Part shown: piece by piece, positions 1 to 8,785 of the stretch | How the letters are laid out: the number at the start of each line of letters is the position of its first letter | Numbering within the stretch: position 1 is the first letter of the stretch | From: Sphingobium sp. CR2-8 | GTDB taxonomy: Bacteria > Pseudomonadota > Alphaproteobacteria > Sphingomonadales > Sphingomonadaceae | Assembly (NCBI RefSeq): GCF_035818615.1 | Contig: NZ_JAYKZY010000001.1 | Coordinates: 226,501 to 290,500, forward strand | Length of the DNA stretch: 64,000 nucleotides | Direction: 5' to 3' | Made by a program: the position numbers and the translations under genes | The notes under the pieces: generated by a model | The model's input: only the letters and a program-made list of their open reading frames with translations | What the model was told of the DNA's origin: nothing | The model's database searches: none

Positions 1-324
1 AAACAACACTTCGGTCATGCGCCTGCTGTCGTCATCTCGGACAGCTTTGGGCGGCCCTGGCGCATGGGCGTCGTCTGCGTCGCCTTGGGTGCAAGCGGCT
101 TGCCGGCGCTCCAGGACAAGAGGGGCGAGATCGACCGGGACGGACGGGTTCTGGAAGTGACGCAGATCGCGCTTGCCGATATGGTGGCAACGGCGGCCGG
201 ACTGGCGATGGGCGAAGGGTCAGAAGGCGTTCCTGCGGCCCTTGTCCGCGGCCTGCACTGGACCGAACAACCCAGGCCCGCATCCGCGATCGTCCGCCCG
301 ATGACGGAGGACCTGTTCCGATGA
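1..324 (+). CDS. cofE: Coenzyme F420:L-glutamate ligase, C-terminal part (cut by window edge)
   Basis: The frame is open from base 1 and ends at TGA 322-324. The 107 visible residues include an ISDSFGRPWR stretch, then GxxGLPALQDKRGEIDRDGR and a C-terminal VRPMTEDLFR, all typical of the C-terminal half of CofE/FbiB. That enzyme adds glutamates to F420-0 using GTP. The stop overlaps the next start (ATGA at 321-324), so it is translationally coupled to cofD. The N-terminal half lies outside the window, so a fusion to other F420 domains cannot be excluded. The family assignment is firm because cofD and cofC follow directly. Confidence 0.9.
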   Translation, partial: KQHFGHAPAVVISDSFGRPWRMGVVCVALGASGLPALQDKRGEIDRDGRVLEVTQIALADMVATAAGLAMGEGSEGVPAALVRGLHWTEQPRPASAIVRPMTEDLFR

Positions 325-1253
325 CGGACAAGATCGTCGTGCTGACCGGCGGCGTCGGCGGTGCCAAGCTGGTTCTGGGTCTGTGTCAGGTCATACCAGC
401 CGGCCAGATTACAGCAATCGTCAACACAGGGGACGATTTCGACCATCTGGGCCTGAATATATCGCCTGATATCGACACGCTTCTCTATACCTTGGCGTCG
501 AAGGCAGACCAGGAAAAAGGCTGGGGCCGGGAGGACGAAAGCTGGAACTTCATGGCGGCGTTGCGGTCACTGGGGGGTGAGGACTGGTTCCAGCTTGGCG
601 ATGGCGATCTTGCGCTTCACATCCTGCGGACAGGCCAATTGCGAGCGGGGCAGTCTTTGAGCGCGGTGACCGCCGGGTTCGCCGCGGCCTGGGGCGTCGA
701 CGTGTCCGTCCTGCCGATGAGCGATGATCCCGTCTCCACCATCGTGACGACCGATGAGGGCGATCTGGCGTTTCAGCGCTATTTTGTCGAACGTCGCTGT
801 ATACCGCAAGTCAGCGCCATCCGCTTCGAAGGCGTGCAGACGGCCAAGGCAGCGCCGGGTCTGCTGGAGGCAATCATCGATCCTGCAACCAGTGCCATCG
901 TGATCGCGCCATCCAATCCTTATCTCAGCATCGATCCGATCCTGTCTGTTCCAGGGATAAGGGACGCCCTCGAAAACAGCGTGGCGCCGGTAGTTGCGGT
1001 TTCGCCGATCATCGGCGGGAAAGCTGTCAAAGGACCGACCGTAAAGCTGATGGCCGAACTTGGCCTTCCGGTCTCGTTGGTTACGATCGCAGAACATTAT
1101 GAAGGGTTGATCGACGGTCTGTTGATCAATTCGGGCGATGACCTTGGCGTTGCCGGGATCGTGTCGGCGTCTGCTGATATAATGATGAACAGCCTGGATG
1201 ATCGGGCGCGGGTCGCGCAAGCGACGTTGGCTTTGGCGCAAGCTCTGCGGTGA
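321..1253 (+). CDS. cofD: 2-phospho-L-lactate transferase family protein (F420 biosynthesis)
   Basis: A 310-residue protein of normal CofD/FbiA length. The glycine-rich GGVGGAK motif is at residues 10-16, followed by the NTGDDFDHLGLNISPDIDT-type segment that binds the GDP-linked lactate-like donor, and a late SPIIGGKAVKGP motif. The family moves a phospho-lactyl, phosphoenolpyruvyl or phosphoglyceryl group to the deazaflavin Fo to give (dehydro-)F420-0. It sits between cofE (ATGA overlap) and cofC (TGA of cofD overlaps the GTG start of cofC). No Fo synthase (cofG/cofH or fbiC) is in the window. The donor used in this organism cannot be read from the sequence. Confidence 0.95.
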   Translation: MTDKIVVLTGGVGGAKLVLGLCQVIPAGQITAIVNTGDDFDHLGLNISPDIDTLLYTLASKADQEKGWGREDESWNFMAALRSLGGEDWFQLGDGDLALHILRTGQLRAGQSLSAVTAGFAAAWGVDVSVLPMSDDPVSTIVTTDEGDLAFQRYFVERRCIPQVSAIRFEGVQTAKAAPGLLEAIIDPATSAIVIAPSNPYLSIDPILSVPGIRDALENSVAPVVAVSPIIGGKAVKGPTVKLMAELGLPVSLVTIAEHYEGLIDGLLINSGDDLGVAGIVSASADIMMNSLDDRARVAQATLALAQALR

Positions 1254-1837
1254 CAGGCTGGACCGCGGTCATTCCGTTCAAAGGGAGCGCTGCGCGAAAG
1301 ACTCGCCTCGCAGGGCTCTTCTCTCCCAAGCAGCGCGATCGGCTGAGCTATGCCATGCTTGAGCATACGATCGCGGTTCTGGCAAGCTGCTATGCTGTGC
1401 GGGAGATCGCGGTGTTGTCAGACATGCGTCCTTCTGGATGGGACGGTCGCCTCATCAACGACAGGGGGCAGGGCCTCAATACGGAACTGGGCTCCCTTAC
1501 GAGGAGTCCGTCGATAAGGCGCTTGCTAATCATCCATGCCGACCTTCCTTTACTTAAGCCGCAGGACATTGCCGACCTGCTCGACGTTGCGGGCCAAACG
1601 TCGATGGCTATCGCCCCGGATCATATCGGCACCGGCACGAACGCAATCGCTCTGAACGATCCGACGGGATTTGCCTTTGGGTTTGGTCCCGACAGTTTCG
1701 TGTGGCACGTCGAAGCCGGACGAGGAAGGGCCGGTATCGTCAGGCGCACTGGCCTGGCGCTCGATATGGACACGCCCGATGACTATCATCAGGCCTGTCG
1801 CCACAACCCCCATATCAGTGGCTGGACGACGGATTGA
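1250..1837 (+). CDS. cofC: 2-phospho-L-lactate (or 3-phosphoglycerate) guanylyltransferase
   Basis: A 195-residue nucleotidyltransferase starting with GTG 1250, which overlaps the cofD stop. Landmarks are VIPFKGSAARKTRLAG near the N-terminus (nucleotide-binding loop), HADLPLL at residues 96-102, APDHIGTGTNAI at 122-133 and FGPDSF at 145-150, all standard for CofC/FbiD. The enzyme activates a three-carbon phospho-acid with GTP to make the donor for CofD. Known homologues use 2-phospholactate, PEP or 3-phosphoglycerate, and the sequence alone does not decide which. It is the last gene of the cofE-D-C run; the next gene is convergent. Confidence 0.92.
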   Translation: MTGWTAVIPFKGSAARKTRLAGLFSPKQRDRLSYAMLEHTIAVLASCYAVREIAVLSDMRPSGWDGRLINDRGQGLNTELGSLTRSPSIRRLLIIHADLPLLKPQDIADLLDVAGQTSMAIAPDHIGTGTNAIALNDPTGFAFGFGPDSFVWHVEAGRGRAGIVRRTGLALDMDTPDDYHQACRHNPHISGWTTD

Positions 1838-1887
1838 AAGAGGACCATGCGCCTTGCATGGCGCCTTGCTCAACGGTGCTGGCCTGA

Positions 1888-2901
1888 TCACGCATGTGCT
1901 AAGGTTCCTGCCTGAAAAATCCCGCTTGCCGGCTGCCGACGCCATTCGGACACTGACTGTCCGGTCCAGCGCTTGAAGGAACGGCGAAAACTGCTGTCGT
2001 CATCGAAGCCGAGCAGATTGGCGATCATCTTGCCGCGCTTCCCCTGACGCAGCAGCAGCAATGCTTTCATGTGGCGATATTCATCCAGTATTTCGTGAAA
2101 CCCGCTCCCTTCCGTAGCCAGATGACGTTGGAGGGACCGGGCGCTCATACCCAGCAGTTCGCTCGCCCGCGCAAGGTCCAACGGCCCTTCTGAACGCAGC
2201 AGCGTCCCAAGGCGGCTGGCCAGCGATCCGCTCGCGCCGTCCCAGGCTTGGCGGCACAGTTCATCGCAAATCTTCAGAAGATTGGCGTCCGCCGTTGGAT
2301 TTTGCCGTTCAAGATCCCGGCGGTCGCCTTCCACGAAAGGCACGGCGCAGTTGAACAACAGTTCGTCGGCTTCCAGTTGCGCATAGGCTTCCATCCGGTC
2401 GGGCTTGGGACTGGTAAAGCCGATCCGTCGCAGCCGGAGCCTATGCCCGCTAAGGTTGAACACCGATTGCGTAAAGCCGGCCAAGGTTGATGTGACGCAG
2501 AAATTTTCCGCTTCTGGCATCAGCGGATAACGAGGGGCAAAGGTCATCCGCCACGCGTCTTGCGATGTTTCCAGCGCGGCGCTCAACGGATAGCCTATCT
2601 GGCCGCAAAACTCGGCCCAGTCCGACAGAAGATCCCCGATCGTGGCACAATTGCTTAGGCGATATCCTAGAAGTCCCAGATATTGCAGCTTGATCTGCTG
2701 CCCGCAGGAAATGGCGAAATCGTCCGGAGCAATCGCGGCAACGATGCCATATATGCCCGACATCATGTTGTGCGACACAGGACGCTGCGCCAATATTGCC
2801 TCAAAACTGAGGCCAAAATCCTTAAGGCAGGCGTCAGGATCAAAACCCAGTTCGGCAAGACTGAGGAGATCGCCTCGCAACTTGGTGGGCGCGACCATCA
2901 T
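1888..2901 (-). CDS. AraC-type transcriptional regulator
   Basis: A 337-residue protein. I place the start at the first of two ATGs ending at 2901 because GGAGAGG lies just upstream; an open frame continues to 3030 without a better site. The N-terminal ~190 residues match the ligand-binding AraC_N/arabinose-binding type (PF12625-like). The C-terminal part has both helix-turn-helix motifs: LARASELLGMSARSLQRHL and IANLLGFDDDSSFRRSFKRWTG. It is divergent from the TonB receptor at 3069 across a 167-bp gap and probably controls it and the cupin downstream. The ligand is unknown. It is convergent with cofC, so a link to F420 genes is positional only. Confidence 0.88.
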   Translation of the reverse strand: MMVAPTKLRGDLLSLAELGFDPDACLKDFGLSFEAILAQRPVSHNMMSGIYGIVAAIAPDDFAISCGQQIKLQYLGLLGYRLSNCATIGDLLSDWAEFCGQIGYPLSAALETSQDAWRMTFAPRYPLMPEAENFCVTSTLAGFTQSVFNLSGHRLRLRRIGFTSPKPDRMEAYAQLEADELLFNCAVPFVEGDRRDLERQNPTADANLLKICDELCRQAWDGASGSLASRLGTLLRSEGPLDLARASELLGMSARSLQRHLATEGSGFHEILDEYRHMKALLLLRQGKRGKMIANLLGFDDDSSFRRSFKRWTGQSVSEWRRQPASGIFQAGTLAHA

Positions 2902-3068
2902 CGCTGTTTCCTCTCCTGCACTGGCGCGCACCCTTTGGCACTTGGCGCACTGTTTTTGGCGTCTCGAGCCGCACTTGTAAAGTTGCTGCGCGCCGCACCC
3001 AAGTGGCATTGTAAGGATCATAAAGGCCAAAGTCTATCGGCTGTCGACAACACTAGGGGAGAGATACG
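2902..3068. promoter_or_regulatory. Divergent promoter region, AraC regulator / TonB receptor
   Basis: This 167-bp gap separates the two divergent starts. Several TTGGC(A/G)-type repeats (TTTGGCACTTGGCGCACT near 2935-2955 and GTGGCATTG near 3003) could be AraC half-sites, but I cannot define a consensus. A GGGGAGA ribosome site precedes the TTG start at 3069. Confidence 0.4.
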
Positions 3069-5279
3069 TTGAAGCAAATCTGGGGGGTGAGCCTGATCGC
3101 GCTGGGTATAGTGCCGGCGATGGCGCAGGAAGGATCGGCGGTGGCGCCGCAACAATCATCGTCCGTCGATGACATCGTCGTCACCGCTACCAAGGCCGGC
3201 CAAAGGCTCGATCGCGCCCCCGTCGCTGCCATTTCGGTCGATGCCGCCGACCTCGCGCGACTGAACGTTCAGAGCGTGCGCGATGCCCAAGTTCTTCTGC
3301 CGTCGGTAGTGTACAATGACAGCGGCGGTTCAGCGCAGGTCTATATTCGCGGCATCGGTTCCAACTCGGCCTATGCGGGCCTTGAATCGAGCATCGGCAC
3401 CTATGTTGACGGCGTGTATCTTCAGCGACAGGTGGGCGCATCCGTCGATGTCGTGGATCTCAAGAGTATCGAAGTCCTGAACGGACCGCAGGGGTCGCTT
3501 TACGGCCGTAATGCGACCGGCGGAGTCGTGTTGGTCAACACCAATGATCCGGCTCAGCGCTTCGAGGGCAAGGTTGCAGCCGAAGCTGGCAATTTCGGCC
3601 GACTTGGTGGCGAGGCCATACTAAACATGCCGCTTAGCGATGATCTGGCGTTTCGGGTGGCCGGAAAATATACGCAGCTATCGGGCTATACCCGCAACGT
3701 CGCCAACGGCGAACGGTTGAGCGGGTTCAAATCGGGCACGGTGCGGGCGAAATTCAAATGGACGCCCGGCAGCCGCCTGACCGCAATCGCGTCGGTCGAA
3801 TATCATAACGAAATCAACGACCCGCTGGCACGTCGCACCCTGGTGAACGCGCCGCTGTGCCTGTCGTGCGCCATCTATGGTACGACTCCGCCGACAGATT
3901 TCTACAAGGTGGATCAGACGAAAACGCGCAAGACGGACATCAACTATATCGCCGGCACCCTGAGCCTCAAATATGAAGGTGATGGTTTCGATGTCATCAG
4001 CGTGACGGGGATCAGGCACTTCAACTACGCGATCTTCGTGGATCAGGACTTCGCACGGGCCGACCTCTATAATAGCCGGGCTGAGGAATATGGCACCACC
4101 CTGACGCAGGATGCCTATGTGCGAACACATTTCGACAGCCCGTTCAACTTCATCGCGGGCCTTAGCGGAGAGCTTGACAAGGACAGCCTGCTGATCCGGG
4201 TATTTGGCGATGCCTTTGGACCGTTGCAGGATGCAGGCGGCACGAGTCGCGTGAAACTGGTGTCCATCTCTCCTTATGCCGAAGCCTATATCAAACTGTC
4301 GGAATCGCTCAAGCTGACGGTGGGCGGCCGCTACAATATCGACACCAAGAAATTGCGGGCCATCAACAATCCTGGCAGCGTGATCGCTTTTGGCGCGGTG
4401 CCACGGGTAGATCAGCAGATTACGTTTCGCAATTTCACGCCCCGCATCGTCATCTCGCGCGAAACTGCCACGAGTACGGTCTATGCGAGCTATGGCAAGG
4501 GCGCCAAGAGTGGCGGCTATAACAGTCCCGCCTTCACGCCGCTCGATGCGTTGCGCCCGGAATCGCTCACCAGCTATGAACTTGGCCTCAAGGCCAATGG
4601 TCTCCAGGGGCGGCTCAATATGTCGGTCGCGGGCTTCTATTATGACTATAAGGATATTCAGGTCAGCTATGTGAATGCCTCGACCGGCGGGATCGGGGCG
4701 CAGAATGCCGCCAGCGCACGCATCTACGGGCTAGAACTCAATACATCCTTGCGGTTGACTCAGAGACTGTCCGTGCATGCCGGCGGACTGATCGAACGGG
4801 CGCGCTTCCGCAATTATACCGGGGCCGTCATCTATTGCCCCGCATCTGCGCCATCGCCCACCTATTCCGGTTGCCCCGCGCCCAGCGGTCGTCCGGGGCT
4901 GGTCAGCGGGGTGGCCGATCTGTCCGGCACCCGCATACCGCGCGCGCCAGAGTTGTCCTTCTCGATGGGGGCGAACTATCAATTCCCGATCACCGATGAA
5001 TGGGCGGGCAATTTTACCGTCAACGACCGCTATACAAGTGCTTATGATCTGCTGCCGGGCGCAGGTGGTCCGCTGGGCCTCAGCCACCAGAAGGCCTATC
5101 ATTTCGTCACTCTGGGCTTGGCATTCGAAAATGAGCAGGCGGGGCTGGAGGCGCGCCTCTTCGTCAACAATCTGACGCGCGCGCGCTATTATCTCGACCT
5201 GCCGACATCCGCCTTTGGCGTCGCAGGATCAGCGGGATCGCCACGGACTTTCGGCGGCTCCCTGGCCTATCGTTTCTAA
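3069..5279 (+). CDS. TonB-dependent outer-membrane receptor
   Basis: A 736-residue receptor starting with TTG 3069 behind GGGGAGA. A signal peptide ends about residue 19 (VPAMAQ). The TonB box region DDIVVTATKAGQRL and the plug follow (residues ~35-150, including SLYGRNATGGVVLVNT), then a 22-strand-type barrel ending in a terminal aromatic (AYRF). The architecture matches the sphingomonad FyuA/CirA-like receptors that often sit in aromatic or terpenoid catabolic islands. The cupin gene starts 15 bp downstream, so the two are likely co-transcribed under the divergent AraC regulator. The substrate is not readable; it could be the growth substrate of the island or cobalamin/siderophore. Confidence 0.92.
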   Translation: MKQIWGVSLIALGIVPAMAQEGSAVAPQQSSSVDDIVVTATKAGQRLDRAPVAAISVDAADLARLNVQSVRDAQVLLPSVVYNDSGGSAQVYIRGIGSNSAYAGLESSIGTYVDGVYLQRQVGASVDVVDLKSIEVLNGPQGSLYGRNATGGVVLVNTNDPAQRFEGKVAAEAGNFGRLGGEAILNMPLSDDLAFRVAGKYTQLSGYTRNVANGERLSGFKSGTVRAKFKWTPGSRLTAIASVEYHNEINDPLARRTLVNAPLCLSCAIYGTTPPTDFYKVDQTKTRKTDINYIAGTLSLKYEGDGFDVISVTGIRHFNYAIFVDQDFARADLYNSRAEEYGTTLTQDAYVRTHFDSPFNFIAGLSGELDKDSLLIRVFGDAFGPLQDAGGTSRVKLVSISPYAEAYIKLSESLKLTVGGRYNIDTKKLRAINNPGSVIAFGAVPRVDQQITFRNFTPRIVISRETATSTVYASYGKGAKSGGYNSPAFTPLDALRPESLTSYELGLKANGLQGRLNMSVAGFYYDYKDIQVSYVNASTGGIGAQNAASARIYGLELNTSLRLTQRLSVHAGGLIERARFRNYTGAVIYCPASAPSPTYSGCPAPSGRPGLVSGVADLSGTRIPRAPELSFSMGANYQFPITDEWAGNFTVNDRYTSAYDLLPGAGGPLGLSHQKAYHFVTLGLAFENEQAGLEARLFVNNLTRARYYLDLPTSAFGVAGSAGSPRTFGGSLAYRF

Positions 5280-5294
5280 AAAAGGAGCAAGATC

Positions 5295-5783
5295 ATGAAC
5301 GCTTCCACGACTTTAGCCCACGCAGACGAAGAGCCTGTGCAGCGGATAGCCACCGACGACATCCCATGGCTTCCCTATGCGCTGATTCCGAACACGCAGT
5401 TCCGTGTGCTGCAAGTGGACGAAGACAATAATATCGTCATCCTGAACTTCAAAATGCCGCCCCATACCGTGACGCCGGTCCATGCCCATCATTGCACCGC
5501 TACCGCCTACACGCTGGAAGGGGAATGGTTCTATGACGATCTGAGCTTTCAGAAGGGCGACATCGCGTTCGAAACCACGGTCGAGGTTCACCAACCCGTG
5601 ACACGGGAAAGGGGAGCCATTCTTTTGACCACGCTGATCGGCGGCAGGGGTAATGACAAGCTGCTGGAGGATCATCATCCCGACGGCAGCACCACATTGC
5701 TCCGAACGCGGCTTTTCAAGGCATGTGAACGCATAACGCCAAAAGCCTATGCCGAACTGGACTTCGCGTCATTGTTGAATTGA
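5295..5783 (+). CDS. Cupin-domain protein, dihydroxyacetophenone dioxygenase-like
   Basis: A 162-residue single-domain cupin. The metal-binding motif 1 reads PVHAHHCTATAYTLEGEW (two or three His plus Glu), and motif 2 lies around the KGDIAFETTVEVHQPV segment, where the last His completes the site. The protein resembles the ChrR-like and 2,4'-dihydroxyacetophenone dioxygenase cupins, which bind Fe or Zn and may cleave C-C bonds or act as sensors. An AAAGGAGCAAG ribosome site precedes ATG 5295, 15 bp after the receptor. I infer a role in the island's catabolism, but the reaction is unknown. Confidence 0.75.
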   Translation: MNASTTLAHADEEPVQRIATDDIPWLPYALIPNTQFRVLQVDEDNNIVILNFKMPPHTVTPVHAHHCTATAYTLEGEWFYDDLSFQKGDIAFETTVEVHQPVTRERGAILLTTLIGGRGNDKLLEDHHPDGSTTLLRTRLFKACERITPKAYAELDFASLLN

Positions 5784-5826
5784 ACCCGCTGTCCGGTCGC
5801 GCCGCACGGACTATCCCGTCAATTAA

Positions 5827-5862
5827 ACCCGCCGGGACGCGTGGCACAGCGTTCCGGCGGGT
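5827..5862. terminator. Bidirectional hairpin between convergent genes
   Basis: Two 14-nt arms (5827-5840 and 5849-5862) pair at 13 of 14 positions around an 8-nt loop, built on ACCCGCCGG / CCGGCGGGT. It lies between the cupin stop and the stop of the convergent SDR gene. There is no clear T-run on the plus side. Confidence 0.75.
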
Positions 5863-5879
5863 CGGCAAATCGACCATGT

Positions 5880-6770
5880 TCAGGCTGGGTCAGTCGATTG
5901 CGACATGACGCGGCTCCCCGGAAGCAACTGATTGAACAGCGTATCTATCTCCATATCCGTCGACACCCGCCGACGTTCCAGTAGATCGACTGCGTTACCC
6001 ACAGGATAGCGGGCAGCCGGAACATCTGCTTCCAACGCCTGGATGATGGTTTCTGCCACCGCATCCGGCGCGATTGCAAGGGCATGGGCATTCTGCGAAA
6101 ACGCCTTCTGCTGGGCGTAATAGTGACCGTAGTTGCGTTTGCCCTGATCATCGAGCTGGTCAAATCCACGATCGAGCTGGGCTGCAAAGCCATGCACCAT
6201 GCCCGTTGCGATCGCACCGGGTTGGATCAGCGAAACGGGGATGCCCCATTGGCCCGCCTCAAGCCGCATGGTGTCGGCCAGCCCTTCCAGAGCATATTTT
6301 GAGGCCGTGTAATAGCCAAGCAACGGGAACGCGACCTTGCCCGACATCGAGCCTACAAAGATAAAGCGCCCTTTGCTTTCCCTGATCTGCCCGAGAGTGG
6401 CCTGATAGACTGCGAGATTGGAGACGGTGTTGATCTCGACCGTGCGGCGAAACATCTCGATCGGCGTTGTCTCCAATGGCCCGGACGGATTCACGCCTAC
6501 GCAGCTTATGACCGCCGTGAGCGGTCGGTCGCTGCGGCGAAGTGCGTCTTTGAGTTGAGATATGCCGACATCCGCGGAAGAAAAATCGGCCACGAACAAA
6601 TCTGCCGCACCAAAGTCTTTACTCCTCATCGCTTCAAGGTCGGTGTCGTCTAGGGCTGAACCCAGCACGGTATAGCCAGCGTCCAGCAATTGTCGTGTCA
6701 GGCACTGGCCAACGCCGCCCGACGCGCCCAGAACGAGAATGGTGCCTGTCTGCAACGATTTTTCTGACAT
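5880..6770 (-). CDS. Short-chain dehydrogenase/reductase
   Basis: A 296-residue classical-type SDR. The nucleotide-binding GASGGVGQ motif is at residues ~15-22 and the catalytic YTASK (Tyr-x3-Lys) around 155-159, with a Ser in the FVGSMSGK strand before it. It would oxidise or reduce an alcohol/ketone with NAD(P). It is transcribed away from the Rieske operon, across a 605-bp gap that contains an 18-bp palindrome-like element also found upstream of the second TonB receptor. It likely belongs to the same catabolic set; the substrate is unknown. Confidence 0.88.
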   Translation of the reverse strand: MSEKSLQTGTILVLGASGGVGQCLTRQLLDAGYTVLGSALDDTDLEAMRSKDFGAADLFVADFSSADVGISQLKDALRRSDRPLTAVISCVGVNPSGPLETTPIEMFRRTVEINTVSNLAVYQATLGQIRESKGRFIFVGSMSGKVAFPLLGYYTASKYALEGLADTMRLEAGQWGIPVSLIQPGAIATGMVHGFAAQLDRGFDQLDDQGKRNYGHYYAQQKAFSQNAHALAIAPDAVAETIIQALEADVPAARYPVGNAVDLLERRRVSTDMEIDTLFNQLLPGSRVMSQSTDPA

Positions 6771-7375
6771 TGTTTTTCCTCTTCCTGAAGCCCGGGCAGC
6801 GGGGCATTAGATTTGTTGCGATCGCTGTCGCCTCGTGACATCGAAAACACGCGCCGCAACTTCCGTCGCCTGAACAGGCTGACCATAGCACATCTGATAG
6901 ATCTGTAGATACTATATACTACATCTTTCATTGTGTGAAGTGAAAGGGCATTGACGCCAGCAGGCCGCATTTTTTTTGGAGAAAGCAGGCGTGCTGCCCG
7001 GCTCTTGTGCTCAAAAAATCTGCCGAGGAAGCACGGGCAGGCGGTGCGTCGTACATTATGATAAGTCGTCGGCTCAGAGTGCTCGGTGGCAATAACAGGC
7101 TGCGCAGAATATGGCGCTGGTATAAATGGAGGAGCGAGGCAGGCTGGCTGCGCGCGCGGCTCGGATGGCCCACCCGCCGAGCAATCATTTTATGTTAGGC
7201 ATGGCTTGAAGATGGAGGCAAAGTGGCACCTGGAAGATCGGCAGTCTCGCAAATCGGGCTGGGTGAAGGTCGGTCAGGGCATTGATGATGAAGCTGCAAG
7301 CCATGAAAACGGATTGCGTTGCAGCGAAGGACGTATTAGGTCCTACATACTGTTTTTATAAATGATGAGGATGCC
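6771..7375. other. 605-bp divergent intergenic region, SDR / Rieske operon
   Basis: I see no convincing gene here; the few short open frames lack family features. The region holds an AT-rich patch around 6895-6930 with a palindrome-like element (separate entry), and GTATTAGGTCCTACATAC at 7333-7350, which contains the short palindrome TAGG-T-CCTA just upstream of the Rieske gene. I looked for a cobalamin-riboswitch B12 box and did not find one. Confidence 0.6.
6905..6922. promoter_or_regulatory. Candidate operator shared with 14401-14418
   Basis: GTAGATACTATATACTAC: GTAG/CTAC ends form an inverted repeat over 18 bp. It aligns without gaps to the 18-bp site at 14401 (both have TAG at positions 2-4 and ATACTA at 12-17). 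It lies in the divergent gap between the SDR gene and the Rieske operon. No regulator can be assigned. Confidence 0.4.
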
Positions 7376-8776
7376 ATGGATTACGACTTCCAGAGGGGTT
7401 TCGTCACCTACCCTGACGCCGAGCCTGGCAGTCCCGGCGAGAAGGCTCCCTATATCGATCATGGCACCGCCCGCGTCGATCCCAAGCGCTTCTACAGTAA
7501 AGATGAAGCAGACCTTGAATGGGACAGGATGTGGACGAAGAGTTGGCTCTTCGTCGGCATCAGCCATGATATCGCAGAGGTAGGAGACTGGTTCAAGGCC
7601 GATTATGGCAACGAGTCCTTCATCATTGTTCGGAATGCGGAAGGCGATGACGGCATCTCGGCCTATTTCAATGTCTGCCCGCACCGTGGCAACCGCATCG
7701 TTCATGACGACTTCGGCAGCGTTGGAAGCGATGCGAACGAGGGGGCATGCATCTTCACCTGCGATTTTCACGGTTGGAAATTCGGCCTGGACGGCAAGAA
7801 TGTCGAAATTCGCGATGAGATGATCTTCCGAAAGGAAGCGATCGCCCATCGGCCAGGCCTCAAGGCGGTTCGCTGCAGCGTCTGGAACAGTCTGGTCTTT
7901 ATCAACATGGATCCGAATGCCAAGCCGCTCCTGGAGCAGTTGGACGTCATCCCGCGCCACCTCGCGCCTTATCCGTTCGATAAATACAAGGTCATTCGCG
8001 ATATAGAAACCTGCTGGAATGCGAACTGGAAGGTCGCGCTCGACGCGTTCATTGAATTCTACCACGCGGACGACGTGCACCCGCAACTGGCGAGCTTTAC
8101 GGAGACGCTGGGATGCCAGTATGATCTCTATGGCAACGGAAACAGCCGTATGGTCATCCCGATCGGCAGTGTGCCGGTGCGGTTCGAGGATCGGGCGACT
8201 GTCCCTGAAGGCATGAAGGCTTTCCTTCAGTTCTACGGCGGCAATCCCGATGATTTCACACATTTGGAAGGCCATGAATATAACAAGGCTTTTGCCCAGA
8301 CACGACGTACGTGGGCTAAGCGGCACGGCCACGATCATTTCGATGATCTGACCGATGATCAGATCAACGATGACTGGAATTATTTCATATTCCCCAACGT
8401 GACGATCAACGTGTTCAGCGACGCCTTACTGATCCAGATTTTCCGTCCGCACGAAACCGAACCGCGCAAAAGCTACTATCGCGCTATTTCTCTCTGCCTG
8501 CCGGTGGGCGGCTCGCAGGATATGGTCATGGACCCGGGACAGTTTGGCCCGGAAGCCGTGTCGCCGCCCGGCTGGGACGGGTCGATCCGACCTGAAAAGA
8601 TCGTACCCCAAACGCCAGAGGAATTTGGCTCCGTCCTCGCGCAAGACGCCGTGCGCGTTCCGGAGGTGCAGAAAGGCATCGAGTCGGTGGCATTCGACGG
8701 CTATGTCCTGTCGGAATCGGAAAATCGCATACGGCATTATCTGGCAGAGCTCGATCGTCTGATTGGCAGAGGCTGA
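7376..8776 (+). CDS. Rieske non-heme iron oxygenase, alpha subunit
   Basis: A 466-residue ring-hydroxylating-type oxygenase. The Rieske [2Fe-2S] ligands are C101-x-H103 (CPHRGN) and C129-x2-H132 (CDFHGW). The catalytic domain carries the mononuclear iron ligands H230 and H235 in EFYHADDVH. The residue three before the first His, which normally bridges to the neighbouring Rieske centre, is Glu227 rather than the usual Asp; Glu there is known from carnitine-type oxygenases. No beta subunit gene is present. The ferredoxin is three genes downstream, with the B12 mutase genes inserted between. It starts the operon (9-bp gap to the mutase). A start at ATG 7376 is preceded by GATGAGGATGCC. The substrate is unknown. 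Confidence 0.92.
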   Translation: MDYDFQRGFVTYPDAEPGSPGEKAPYIDHGTARVDPKRFYSKDEADLEWDRMWTKSWLFVGISHDIAEVGDWFKADYGNESFIIVRNAEGDDGISAYFNVCPHRGNRIVHDDFGSVGSDANEGACIFTCDFHGWKFGLDGKNVEIRDEMIFRKEAIAHRPGLKAVRCSVWNSLVFINMDPNAKPLLEQLDVIPRHLAPYPFDKYKVIRDIETCWNANWKVALDAFIEFYHADDVHPQLASFTETLGCQYDLYGNGNSRMVIPIGSVPVRFEDRATVPEGMKAFLQFYGGNPDDFTHLEGHEYNKAFAQTRRTWAKRHGHDHFDDLTDDQINDDWNYFIFPNVTINVFSDALLIQIFRPHETEPRKSYYRAISLCLPVGGSQDMVMDPGQFGPEAVSPPGWDGSIRPEKIVPQTPEEFGSVLAQDAVRVPEVQKGIESVAFDGYVLSESENRIRHYLAELDRLIGRG

Positions 8777-8785
8777 GCGCGCCAG

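Noticed and set aside
7086..7361. A 91-codon open frame upstream of the Rieske gene
   Set aside because: No family features, no ribosome site, and low-complexity charged sequence; likely chance in GC-rich DNA.
6771..7375. Possible cobalamin riboswitch before the B12-mutase operon
   Set aside because: I looked for the conserved B12 box and the surrounding stem sequences on both strands and did not find them; the same is true upstream of the TonB receptors.
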